Assembly (NCBI GenBank): GCA_000403295.2
Contig: KE159611.1
Span: 124,001-188,000 of the forward strand
Direction of reading: 5' to 3'
Source: Lachnospiraceae bacterium M18-1
GTDB lineage: Bacteria; Bacillota; Clostridia; Lachnospirales; Lachnospiraceae
Length of the DNA: 64,000 bases
The translations under genes were made by a program, and so were the position numbers. Shown piece after piece: positions 9,412 to 17,286 of the stretch (positions are counted from its first letter, which is position 1; each line of letters begins with the position of its first letter). The notes under the pieces were generated by a model. The model made no database searches, was not told where the DNA came from, and saw only the letters and a program-made list of their open reading frames with translations.

Positions 9412-10128
9412 TCATTCAAGCTTTATGTACCTTGTATCTTCATTGTAACCTATGATTCCTGACGGCCGGATAAAATATTCGTATGAAGAGTCCTGCAGCA
9501 ATTCATCCGACACAGTATATGCAAGTTCACCTTCGTATTTTTCCCCTGGTTCCAGCGGATACGTCGCAGCCAGCATACCCCTGCCGGAATCCAGCCCTGA
9601 GAATGTACGCAATTCCTCCATTGTAATTTTGTCCTGGCTTCTGATTCGAATATAGTTGTTCATAAGATCCACCTCATCAACGGAATCACTTACATTCTCA
9701 ATGGACACATCAAGGATAATATACGAATACGAACCTGCCATATTCCCATTTTCATCTGCCTGTTGATATTCCGGCCATTTCATATAGGGTTCTATTATAA
9801 AATTTCCTTTTTCCTTTGTGACGCGCCAGGAATTTACTTTATATCTTATACCCCTTGTCACGGGGCTTTCAGACATTTTATAATAATTTTCTTCCGAAAT
9901 TATTTCTTCCCCCTCCAAGACTTGCTCTTCAGGAACCATTCCTTTATCTGTGGACAGCATATTTTCTTTATTTTCTTCTGCCAGTGTGTTCTCCTCCCCG
10001 GATGTCAAATCAGCTTGAGCCGAAAAAATATTATCAGATGAAAAAAGTTCTCCTGGTTTGATGAAGTATACAATAATAGTCCCCAGCATAAATAGCGCTG
10101 CAGTTCCCCATATAATTTTCTTAAGCAT
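9412..10128 (-). CDS. Membrane-anchored extracellular protein, paralogous fold to 5652-6215
   Basis: A 238-residue protein with one N-terminal span (about 5-23) and a 60-residue acidic linker rich in Glu and Asn. An extracellular domain follows with the pattern RGIRYKVNSW ... YIILDVSIENVSD ... ITMEELRTFSG ... LEPGEKYEGELAYTV ... YIKLE. This resembles bacterial DUF4352/telA-like Ig folds, but I cannot assign a family with confidence. It lies 28 bases after the secreted-protein gene and 31 bases before the first permease. Confidence 0.75.
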   Translation of the reverse strand: MLKKIIWGTAALFMLGTIIVYFIKPGELFSSDNIFSAQADLTSGEENTLAEENKENMLSTDKGMVPEEQVLEGEEIISEENYYKMSESPVTRGIRYKVNSWRVTKEKGNFIIEPYMKWPEYQQADENGNMAGSYSYIILDVSIENVSDSVDEVDLMNNYIRIRSQDKITMEELRTFSGLDSGRGMLAATYPLEPGEKYEGELAYTVSDELLQDSSYEYFIRPSGIIGYNEDTRYIKLE

Positions 10129-10156
10129 ACATTGCGCACTCCTGTTTTATTTTGAC

Positions 10157-10582
10157 TTATACGCTGTCTGGACTCCATAATCCATGCAGATATGAAGGAG
10201 TGTGGGGCTCTGGCGATAACAAAAGTCTCACTCGGATAGTATCCTTCCCAGGCACTAAGCCGTAATTTTCAAATGCATCATTATAAAGGAAATATTCTCT
10301 ACCACTTTCTACTTTAAAATACTTATTAATCGAACAATTTCTGTTATATTCATCCATTAAATTTACGAACGCATTAACATCCCCCTTGTGGAATACGTAG
10401 AAAGAAGTATCGTCCTCTTTATAACGATAACCAGTGGACACATTTCCTCCGTTTCCATTATATTAAAATGCGTATTCTGAATCCCATGCTGCAGCTTGCC
10501 CTACAATTGCCTGCAACGGACTGAAAAGCATTGTCAAAGATAGTACTGCCATTGCTCCAAATACTTTTTTCGTTATTCTCAT
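10157..10582 (-). pseudogene. DUF2712/YybN-like secreted protein gene interrupted by an in-frame TAA
   Basis: From an ATG at 10582 with an excellent AAAGGAG site, the frame encodes a clear signal peptide (MRITKKVFGAMAVLSL, cleavage probably after GQAAA). It meets TAA at 10463-10465 after residue 39, then continues in the same frame for 101 more codons to 10157. The second half (GTG at 10441, STGYRYKEDDTSFYVF to GLWSPDSV) makes little sense without the signal peptide. The total of about 141 codons matches my recollection of YybN-type DUF2712 proteins. It is first in the operon. Alternatives are two separate peptides (GGAGG precedes the GTG), readthrough, or a sequencing error. Confidence 0.75.
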
Positions 10583-10617
10583 ACCTTATATCTCCTTTTT
10601 CAACTATTTTTCCTTTA

Positions 10618-10671
10618 GTTTTCGAAAACCTTCGTTCAACTTTATTTTATCATTTTTTTTAGTTTTGTCAA
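10618..10671 (-). promoter_or_regulatory. Promoter of the ABC operon with a palindrome at the transcript start
   Basis: On the minus strand TTGACA (10666-10671), a 16-base A-rich spacer, and TAAAAT (10644-10649). A perfect 12-bp palindrome gttttcgaaaac (10618-10629) lies just past the expected transcription start and could be an operator. The region lies upstream of the gene at 10157-10582. Confidence 0.7.
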
Positions 10672-10752
10672 TATTTTTTTATTAAATCATTTCTTATCTA
10701 TAAATGAGCAAATTTGAAATTTTATAAAAGTTTCCTAAAATGGCTTAAAATT

Positions 10753-10771
10753 AAAGGCATCACGCCTTTTT
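10753..10771. terminator. Small hairpin with T-run in the divergent spacer
   Basis: AAAGGC (10753-10758) pairs with GCCTTT (10764-10769) around a 5-base loop, and the plus strand continues in T. It lies between the two divergent promoters where no transcript is expected, so it may end a short unannotated RNA. Confidence 0.35.
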
Positions 10772-10833
10772 GGGTGTATACTGTATCTACTAAGAAAACA
10801 ATAACCTGCAAAGAATGATATACTGGAGTGCAG

Positions 10834-10896
10834 TAAACTTTACCACTTAACGCCTGCTCACGAGCGCTGGTGTCTCAAGCTATATGGCAAAGTTTA
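10834..10896. repeat. Inverted repeat with nested stems in the divergent spacer
   Basis: TAAACTTT (10834-10841) is matched by AAAGTTTA (10889-10896). Shorter complementary pairs lie inside, including acgcc/ggtgt and gctc/gagc. It could be an operator region for the divergent regulator or part of a small structured RNA. Nothing else is recognisable in the 457-base spacer apart from the promoters and the hairpin annotated separately. Confidence 0.35.
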
Positions 10897-10974
10897 TCGC
10901 TTATAAGTATATAAATATACACAAAGTTTTTTTTTATAGATTTTATTTGTGTTTATATTTTGTATAATTAAGTG

Positions 10975-11003
10975 TTGACTTATATTACCTATAATGATAA
11001 AAT
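10975..11003 (+). promoter_or_regulatory. Promoter for the blaI-like / M56 genes
   Basis: TTGACT (10975-10980), a spacer of exactly 17 bases, then TAAAAT (10998-11003). Transcription would begin near 11010, just ahead of the AAGGAGG at 11025-11030. Confidence 0.75.
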
Positions 11004-11039
11004 TTTTACAATATAAATCCAAAAAGGAGGCTGATTTCT

Positions 11040-11423
11040 ATAGGAAAATATAAGATTACATCCCGTGAATTAGAAGTTCTGCGCGTATTTTGGGCATCAG
11101 ATGTATCACTTACTGCAATTGATATCCCCCAAAAAAATCCCAAGCTCAAAATCAATACTGTACAGGGAGTCATTAAAAACTTATTAAAGAAGAATTTTAT
11201 CGAGGTCGATAATATCATATATCACAATACGGTCTTAACCAGAACCTTCAAACCCATTTTGACACAGGAAGAGTATATGATGGATTACTTCGAATCGGGT
11301 TCTCTGGATACGAATACTTTTGTTGCCGCATTACTAAGTAATGAATCAAATCCAGAAACTTTAAAAAAACTGGAGGCAATTATTCAGGAACGGTTACAAT
11401 CCATACAAAAGGAGTCTGAGTAA
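11040..11423 (+). CDS. BlaI/MecI-type winged-helix repressor lacking a canonical start codon
   Basis: The frame from 11040 encodes 127 residues beginning (I/M)GKYKITSRELEVLRVFWASD. It has a winged helix (recognition part NTVQGVIKNLLKKNFIEVD) and a C-terminal dimerisation tail ending in QERLQSIQKESE, the BlaI/MecI/CopY family layout. The codon at the expected start is ATA, nine bases after AGGAGG. No in-frame ATG, GTG or TTG lies between the upstream stop (10998-11000) and the DNA-binding domain. The rare starts CTG (11031) or ATT (11034) are possible. It lies two bases before an M56 protease gene, the normal partner. Confidence 0.8.
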   Translation: MGKYKITSRELEVLRVFWASDVSLTAIDIPQKNPKLKINTVQGVIKNLLKKNFIEVDNIIYHNTVLTRTFKPILTQEEYMMDYFESGSLDTNTFVAALLSNESNPETLKKLEAIIQERLQSIQKESE

Positions 11424-11425
11424 AA

Positions 11426-12571
11426 ATGATTCTTTCCGTTACTTCATTTTTTACGGCAGTATTTTGGGGTAATCTGCTTATTATTTTCTTATATTTTTTT
11501 TGCAGTAGAAAAAAGTATTTATATAGTTTCTCTTACAATATACTTCTATTTTCTACTGCGTTGATTCTATGCAGATTTTTCATACCTGTAGAATTTCCTT
11601 TCACAAAAACAGTACTTCTCGCCAAGCTGTATCCGCCCATAATCTGGTTTTTCAGACTGGAATTATTGAATTTTGCTTCTTATACAATACATACTTATGA
11701 TGTGTTACTCCTTATATGGGGAATTGGTTTCATTTATCGTATCCATAGGCTTTGGCAGCAATATAAAACCTTTACTGCAGCTTTACACTCGCTGCCGGTT
11801 AATATCCCCCTTTTAAACAGGTGTAAAAAGATATTATGTTATGAATTTTCAGCTGATGATTCCCCCAAAAAAATTGTAATATTGCAATCTTGTTATATCT
11901 CATCACCGTTCATAACCGGATTTTTTAAACCTGTTATAGTGCTGCCTGACATTGATTTTACGGATAACGAACTCCGCTATATCCTTTCTCACGAAGTGCA
12001 GCATTTCAAATTTCGTGATATGTTTTTAAAATTGAATATAGAAATTATAGCCTCGCTTTTTTGGTGGAATCCAGTGATACACTTATTAAAACATCAGGTA
12101 AATAATTTGCTGGAGTTACGAGTTGACACAGCGATTTCTATAAACTGGAGTACTCAACAAAAAGTGGATTATCTGCAATGCCTGGCAAATATTTATGAAC
12201 GTAGTTCAAACCAAAAATATCAGCAGCTTGTCATGGGATTTTCAAAGGAAAACCGAGACTTTATTTTAGTGAGAGCGGATTCTTTATTTTACAAGAAAAA
12301 AACACTTTGCCATTCTGTCACTTTTGCCATGCTTTCCTTAGTTTGGGTCTTAATTTCTTTTTCCTTTGTATTCGAGCCATATAGTATTTCTCCTGACGTT
12401 GAAAAAAATACCTTTGCCCTAACAGATGATTGTTATATTATGCTAGACTCAGATGGGCAATATTATTTATATATGGATGATAAAAGGATGGGGATCGTAA
12501 CAGATCCAGATGTAGAAGATTTTGAAAACACAAAATTCTATAACGATGAGATGGGAGAAATTCGAAGATGA
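11426..12571 (+). CDS. M56 family (BlaR1/MecR1-like) membrane metalloprotease
   Basis: A 381-residue protein with four or five membrane spans and a zinc motif HEVQH at residues 189-193 in the cytoplasmic protease domain. A last span at about 295-320 is followed by a short extracellular tail of ~60 residues. It lacks the penicillin-binding sensor domain of true BlaR1 (~585 residues), so it must sense something else, perhaps via the tail or another protein. In this family the activated protease inactivates the adjacent BlaI repressor. Its stop overlaps the next start by four bases. Confidence 0.88.
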   Translation: MILSVTSFFTAVFWGNLLIIFLYFFCSRKKYLYSFSYNILLFSTALILCRFFIPVEFPFTKTVLLAKLYPPIIWFFRLELLNFASYTIHTYDVLLLIWGIGFIYRIHRLWQQYKTFTAALHSLPVNIPLLNRCKKILCYEFSADDSPKKIVILQSCYISSPFITGFFKPVIVLPDIDFTDNELRYILSHEVQHFKFRDMFLKLNIEIIASLFWWNPVIHLLKHQVNNLLELRVDTAISINWSTQQKVDYLQCLANIYERSSNQKYQQLVMGFSKENRDFILVRADSLFYKKKTLCHSVTFAMLSLVWVLISFSFVFEPYSISPDVEKNTFALTDDCYIMLDSDGQYYLYMDDKRMGIVTDPDVEDFENTKFYNDEMGEIRR

Positions 12572-12852
12572 ATAAAAAATTTGTTATTTTAATATTTACT
12601 TCTATAATAGTAATGTTTACACCTATATATACTTTTGCGTCAGAAAATAATCCTTGCCAGTTTCAAGAAAACACAAACCTTTTATACGCTAATCAGAATT
12701 TACCAGTCGCAAAGAAAACCTCACAAAACAGTACGATTTCTCCTCAAAGTGACTATATCAACTGGAGATATCAATATATTAACGGTGTTTTGTATAAACG
12801 CTTGTATAATTATTCTACAAATAAATGGGTTGGGAATTGGATTAAGGTATAA
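12568..12852 (+). CDS. Small secreted protein coupled to the M56 protease
   Basis: Ninety-four residues with a signal peptide (MNKKFVILIFTSIIVMFTP, cleavage probably near TFASEN). The mature part of about 70 residues is rich in Asn, Tyr and Trp and ends INWRYQYINGVLYKRLYNYS...WVGNWIKV. The ATGA overlap with the protease gene suggests equimolar synthesis. It could be a ligand or sensor partner for the protease, or an immunity-like or bacteriocin-like peptide. No family is recognised. Confidence 0.75.
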   Translation: MNKKFVILIFTSIIVMFTPIYTFASENNPCQFQENTNLLYANQNLPVAKKTSQNSTISPQSDYINWRYQYINGVLYKRLYNYSTNKWVGNWIKV

Positions 12853-12920
12853 AATTTACGATAATATCACAACCTATTCGACATGCCTTTTACCGAAATA
12901 ATTTTGCATTGCTTTATAGA

Positions 12921-12946
12921 GCTGCCCGTCCGGGCAGCCCCTTTTT
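12921..12946 (+). terminator. Intrinsic terminator of the blaI-like / M56 operon
   Basis: GCTGCC...GGCAGC stem (12921-12938) followed by CCCTTTTT, about 70 bases after the stop of the small secreted protein gene. Confidence 0.85.
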
Positions 12947-13140
12947 ATCCAATATTTTCCAAAAGCTCCGCAGTATCCACAAACAGCACTTCATCCTTCT
13001 CTCGTCCCTTTTCCAAAACCTGCTCTGTGAATCCACTCTTGGAGAACAGCATAAAGTAAGATTTTCCCGGCCGCCAAACACCTCATATCCTCTCAAAATA
13101 CCTGTCCCATATAATGGTTGTAATCCGGTTCGATCTGTAA
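12945..13140 (-). pseudogene. Decayed, internally deleted copy of the DUF234-type AAA gene
   Basis: Bases 12945-13080 align closely with the 3' end of the gene at 15796-17199, including an exact shared stretch covering gagaacagcataaagtaa and on through gattttcccggcc. Bases 13109-13136 then match the interior of that gene near 16170-16200 (ccatataatgg.tgtaatccggttcgatc). About 230 bases between these points are missing, and no coherent frame survives. It is therefore a remnant of a duplicate rather than a gene. Confidence 0.85.
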
Positions 13141-13174
13141 CAACTACTTCCCTATTTTCCCTGATATAACTTTA

Positions 13175-13597
13175 CTACTCCCCTTCCTCCAAAGGCTCAT
13201 AAAAATTCGGCAGTGTCCCCCGTATATCCGCACGGAGTTCCAATCTGTCCATCCGCTTTTCTTCCAATTTTTTACTCTCCTGCGATGTCTTTGCCGTATC
13301 GCTTAACTGCGCCTGTTCAACCGCAGTTCCATCCTCCCTCTTACTTGCCCTGAGCTCGCCTGTGATTTCTTCCAGCTTCTTTTCCAGCAGTTCAATTTGT
13401 TCTTCCGATGCCCCGCTGTCTCCGGATGTTCCTTTCATAAGGAGCAGTGCGTTTTGAATCGACTGTTTTTCTGCCTCCAGGGTTTTCTGCTGCTTTTCCG
13501 CCGTTTTCTTCGCAGCCGGATTCAAACGATCTGACACTCTGTCGTTTTTCATCATTTTCAATGGATTTACATAATTGGGCCTTACATTGTTTACCAT
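13175..13597 (-). CDS. Hypothetical coiled-coil protein of 140 residues
   Basis: No signal peptide or membrane span is visible. The middle (about residues 30-105) is Glu/Lys/Gln-rich with heptad-like spacing and predicts a coiled coil. The N-terminus (MVNNVRPNYVNPLKMMKND) and C-terminus (LPNFYEPLEEGE) are less charged and may be conserved ends. A strong GGAGG site precedes the start. It lies just downstream of the AgrC-like kinase gene in the same direction. I do not recognise the family. Confidence 0.65.
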   Translation of the reverse strand: MVNNVRPNYVNPLKMMKNDRVSDRLNPAAKKTAEKQQKTLEAEKQSIQNALLLMKGTSGDSGASEEQIELLEKKLEEITGELRASKREDGTAVEQAQLSDTAKTSQESKKLEEKRMDRLELRADIRGTLPNFYEPLEEGE

Positions 13598-13711
13598 AAG
13601 CTTCCACCTCCGCTTTTATTGAATACCCACCTCCGAACAGTATGGATATTTTTATGTTCATTCCGTATATCGGACACATCTCCTATCATAAAAGCGGTTT
13701 TCCGCCAACGG

Positions 13712-15034
13712 TCACCCTGCCTTCGTAAACGGCGCAAGACACAGCAGCACCGTCAGCCGGAATGTTTCGCCGTCGTTCTCAATCTCCATCGTCCCCTCAT
13801 ACTTTTCTGCGGTACGCCTGATATTGTTCAGCCCGGTTCCATACTCCAATCGGCCTTGTGGCTGCACCATCGTATTGACTACCTCAATGATCAGGAAATG
13901 ATGCCGTCTCCGAACTATGACCGAGATCTCCGGCTGTCTTCCTGCAACCCTTCTGCAGGCATGTACCGCATTGTCCAGCGCGTTTGCCAGAATCATGCAC
14001 AGATCCATATCCTCCGCACCGCAATCCGGCGGAATCTGTACATCGTGTTTCACTTCAATGCCGCTTGACACAGCGAAACTGATCTTTTCCTGCAAAAGGA
14101 TATCCAGGATCGGATTGCCTGTTTCAATCCCGATGAGCAGTCTGTCCGCAGAGCCATGCAGCTTGTCAAAATATATTTCTGCCTCCTCATATCTTTTTTC
14201 CCGAATCAGCCCGGATAACACCAGAAAATGATTGTTGATATCATGCTGGAACGCGCGGTACTGCTCATTCCTTTTTTTCGCTTCCTCCAGGTATGTATAC
14301 TGCTTTCGTATCTGATCCTCCAGCCTTTTCTGTTCCGTTTCCTGAACGGACAGCGCCAGAATCCTGCTCACCAGCCTCAGAATGATAAAGAAGATTACGC
14401 AGGCTCCCAGAATCCATATCAGTGCCCACAGTCCCTGCCGTTTCTCCCAAAATGAACTTTTCCTGAAAGCCGGTTCCATCCACATGTCCAGCCCAAGCCC
14501 GCTGCGGATGACCCACACGATAAAGCTGCACGGCAGCAGCAATGGATACATATAGGCGGACAGCTTCTGCCTTCCCGTATATGCATAGCGTTTTGATACA
14601 AAATGCAGGGTCAGCAGCAATACAGCCGCCAGCCCTCCGGACAGAAGCATCTGCATGAAAACAGCGGTATGCATTTTCATAGAATGCCCTGCCAGCCAAC
14701 GCATAAAAACGGTCTGAAATCCTTCCATAAAGGTAAACAGCGTCAAAATGATCATTGCCGGAGCGACCGTCTCCGCCCATTTGAGCTTTAGCACAAATCT
14801 GGAAAAGCAAAGTATGATCCCCATATGCAGAATCAATCTGAGAACTCCGGAGCTTTGAAAATACATGGTCAAAAATGTAAGTAAGCCGCTGGTCAATACA
14901 TAGCATACCATATATTTCTTTTCCTGAATCCCGGTAAAACTGCGTATAAAATAAAATTCAGCCAAATAGAGAATGCAATTGAGCAGCAGCCACCAGCTAT
15001 AAAATCCGACAGAAAATATGTGCGGGTATTCCAA
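13712..15034 (-). CDS. GHKL-type sensor histidine kinase (AgrC/VirS-like)
   Basis: The first ~200 of 440 residues form six or seven membrane spans without a large extracellular domain. A linker coiled coil (EQKRLEDQIRKQYTYLEEA) follows, then the phosphoacceptor region YRAFQHDINNHFLVLSG and the ATPase N-box LANALDNAVHAC with EYGTGLNNI as the G-box. This is the AgrC-like class that senses peptides or lipids at the membrane. It directly abuts the response regulator gene (15035). Confidence 0.9.
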   Translation of the reverse strand: MEYPHIFSVGFYSWWLLLNCILYLAEFYFIRSFTGIQEKKYMVCYVLTSGLLTFLTMYFQSSGVLRLILHMGIILCFSRFVLKLKWAETVAPAMIILTLFTFMEGFQTVFMRWLAGHSMKMHTAVFMQMLLSGGLAAVLLLTLHFVSKRYAYTGRQKLSAYMYPLLLPCSFIVWVIRSGLGLDMWMEPAFRKSSFWEKRQGLWALIWILGACVIFFIILRLVSRILALSVQETEQKRLEDQIRKQYTYLEEAKKRNEQYRAFQHDINNHFLVLSGLIREKRYEEAEIYFDKLHGSADRLLIGIETGNPILDILLQEKISFAVSSGIEVKHDVQIPPDCGAEDMDLCMILANALDNAVHACRRVAGRQPEISVIVRRRHHFLIIEVVNTMVQPQGRLEYGTGLNNIRRTAEKYEGTMEIENDGETFRLTVLLCLAPFTKAG

Positions 15035-15733
15035 TCAGATCACCTCATTTTTCAAATTGTGCAAAAGCCTTTGCATAAACTCGGCCTGCTTCCGCCGTGA
15101 TATCAGAACCCGGTTCCCGTTTGAGATCAATGCCGTCCCTTTTTCCTGTCCGACCACGTGGCTCATGTTGATGAGATAGCTTCTGTGGCATCGAAAAAAA
15201 CGCCCGTCCAGCTTTCCCTCCAGCATGTCCAGCGTTCCGGAATATTCGTAATTTCCCTGCGCTGTATGGATACAGACACGGTGGTCAAACACCTCGCAGT
15301 ACAAAATGTCGCGTATTGGAAGGATGTGGGTACTTCCCGATTTTATAAGCGCCAGTGTGCTGTCGTCTGCCTGTTTGGATCGGTTCAGCGCCCTGTCCAT
15401 TGCCTGATACAGACGTTCATCCGTCACCGGCTTGAGCAGATAATGGACCGCTTCCACCTCGAACGCTTCCACTGCATATTCCCTGTAGGATGTGATAAAA
15501 ATGATACGGCTTTTGCGGGAAAGCCGCTTCGCCGTTTCCAGACCGTTTATGCCCGGGAGCACTAAATCCAGGAGAATCAGGTCGAAGGAGCGCTGTTCCT
15601 TTAACAAATCCTCACCAGACGTAAAGGTGCGGATCTCGGCAGGGTAATGTCTGGTTTTCAGATATGCCTCTGCTTTTTTGCGCAGTTCTTCCAGCAGATA
15701 GGTTTCATCTTCACATATGGCGATTAAGAACAT
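15035..15733 (-). CDS. LytTR-family response regulator (AgrA-like)
   Basis: An N-terminal receiver domain has acidic pocket CEDE at residues 6-9, phosphorylated Asp in FDLILLDLVLPG and the conserved Lys in HYLLKPVTDE. A C-terminal LytTR DNA-binding domain follows (FRCHRSYLINMSHV typical). The ATG at 15733 has GGGGGAAG ahead of it, so the eight-residue extension to 15757 is unlikely. It is the partner of the adjacent kinase. No agrB, agrD or obvious target operon lies nearby. Confidence 0.9.
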   Translation of the reverse strand: MFLIAICEDETYLLEELRKKAEAYLKTRHYPAEIRTFTSGEDLLKEQRSFDLILLDLVLPGINGLETAKRLSRKSRIIFITSYREYAVEAFEVEAVHYLLKPVTDERLYQAMDRALNRSKQADDSTLALIKSGSTHILPIRDILYCEVFDHRVCIHTAQGNYEYSGTLDMLEGKLDGRFFRCHRSYLINMSHVVGQEKGTALISNGNRVLISRRKQAEFMQRLLHNLKNEVI

Positions 15734-15795
15734 TTGTCTTCCCCCTGTTCTGAACATAATCTGACGTTCTCGATGTTCTCCCGGTAAGATCCTTC

Positions 15796-17199
15796 TTATC
15801 CATTATTTCCTAAAAGCTCCTCAAGATCTACAAGCAGCACCTCCTGCTTCTCCTTTGCTTCTTCCAAAACCCGCTCCGTAAATCCCCGCTTGGAGAACAG
15901 CATAAAGTAAGATTTTCCCGGCCGGCCGCCAAACAGCTCAGATTTTTCCTGTAGTTTTTTCAGCACCTGGTAATCCACCGGTTCATTTGTCCACTTGCAT
16001 TCACAGAACAAATATGCATCCATATCTCTTGCAATCAGGTCGATTTCAACCTGTTCGCGGGTTTTGGGATTGCTTCCCCACCAGCGTCCGATCTCTGTAA
16101 ACAAAATCGGCAACGCGCCCTTACTGTTTTGACGCAGCAGATAGCCGCGGCAGACTTTTTCAAAAATATGCCCCATATAATGGCTGTAATCCGGTTCGAT
16201 CCGCCGATTCCACACAATCTCCTGAGCGTCTGTCTCCAACAAAGTTCTGTTGCTGGAGACATACCGATACCAGAAGCGGAACATAAAATCTGATAGATAG
16301 TAAAGCGCTTTTCTCGAAGTCTCTTTTTCTCCAAACGGAACTTCTTTATATACAATTCCCAGTTCCCGGAGTGTACTGATATATTTCAGGCATTTTGCGG
16401 ATTCTTCCCCTGTTTTCACTGCAATTTCATTTGCCCTGGATGCGCCTCCGGCAATGGCTTCTATAATTGCGCAGTACACGCCCGGCTCCTGAACCTCCTG
16501 TCTCATAAGCAGGAGCGGTTCCTCATACAGGTAACTTGTTGGTCTTAAAAATGCATCTATAATATTCTCTTTTACGTTCTTACCAGAGCGGATCTGCTGC
16601 AGATACAATGGCGTGCCACCGAATGCGCCATATAGCATCAGCTTCTCCTCCTGTGAAAATCCATCCATGAACTTGATACTGTCCAAATAGTCAAAAGACT
16701 TCATATGAAGCTGCGCAGTCCTTCTACCAAACAGAGGGCTTTTTGCGCCGAGCACTTCTTTTTCCATAAATCCCATATAGCTTCCGCAAAGGATCAGAAA
16801 TAGCTTTCCCTTCCGAAGCCTGTGGTCGATCAAATGCTGCAGTGTAGATAAAAGTGACGAATTGATCATCGCCAAATATGGAAATTCATCAATCACCAAT
16901 ACCATAGGTTCCTCCCTCTGTCGTTCCTCTATATAGGACAGAGCCTTTTCCCATGACCGGAATGGTTCCAGAGCAGTTTCACTGTAATGCCGAAAAATCT
17001 CCGCAGAAAATTTTTCCAGATTTAATTTTTCATTACTTTGTTCCGCCGAATAAAAAATATGATTCTTTTCCCTGCAGAACTCCTTCAACAGCGTTGTTTT
17101 TCCGACACGTCTCCGGCCATAGAGGATAAGGAGCTGAAAGTTCTTTTCTGCGTACCTTCGGTTCATTTCCGAAAATTCTTTCTCTCTCCCTATAAACAT
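15796..17199 (-). CDS. Archaeal-type AAA ATPase with C-terminal DUF234/nuclease-fold domain
   Basis: Walker A RRRVGKTTLLKEFC lies near residues 26-39 and Walker B MVLVIDEFPYLAM near 115. A winged-helix-like middle (ANEIAVKTGEESAKCLKYIS) is followed by a C-terminal restriction-like fold with EIDLIA and FCECKW. The ATG at 17199 follows GAGGTGG at 7 bases. This family is common in archaea and gut Clostridia, and its function is not settled. Related DNA debris lies at 12945-13140 and 19880-19905, so this locus has been duplicated before. Confidence 0.85.
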   Translation of the reverse strand: MFIGREKEFSEMNRRYAEKNFQLLILYGRRRVGKTTLLKEFCREKNHIFYSAEQSNEKLNLEKFSAEIFRHYSETALEPFRSWEKALSYIEERQREEPMVLVIDEFPYLAMINSSLLSTLQHLIDHRLRKGKLFLILCGSYMGFMEKEVLGAKSPLFGRRTAQLHMKSFDYLDSIKFMDGFSQEEKLMLYGAFGGTPLYLQQIRSGKNVKENIIDAFLRPTSYLYEEPLLLMRQEVQEPGVYCAIIEAIAGGASRANEIAVKTGEESAKCLKYISTLRELGIVYKEVPFGEKETSRKALYYLSDFMFRFWYRYVSSNRTLLETDAQEIVWNRRIEPDYSHYMGHIFEKVCRGYLLRQNSKGALPILFTEIGRWWGSNPKTREQVEIDLIARDMDAYLFCECKWTNEPVDYQVLKKLQEKSELFGGRPGKSYFMLFSKRGFTERVLEEAKEKQEVLLVDLEELLGNNG

Positions 17200-17286
17200 C
17201 ATACCACCTCGCAGTATAATTAGTTTTATAACTAACTTCAAAGTAATTTACTTTCGAGTTAATTATATATTTTTTTATATCGGCAG

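Noticed and set aside
10157..10441. A stand-alone 94-residue cytoplasmic protein
   Set aside because: The same frame upstream encodes a signal peptide with a strong ribosome site, so this is better read as the distal part of one interrupted gene.
11426..12571. Beta-lactam resistance sensor BlaR1
   Set aside because: The penicillin-binding domain is absent and no beta-lactamase or PBP gene is adjacent. Only the M56 protease part is supported.
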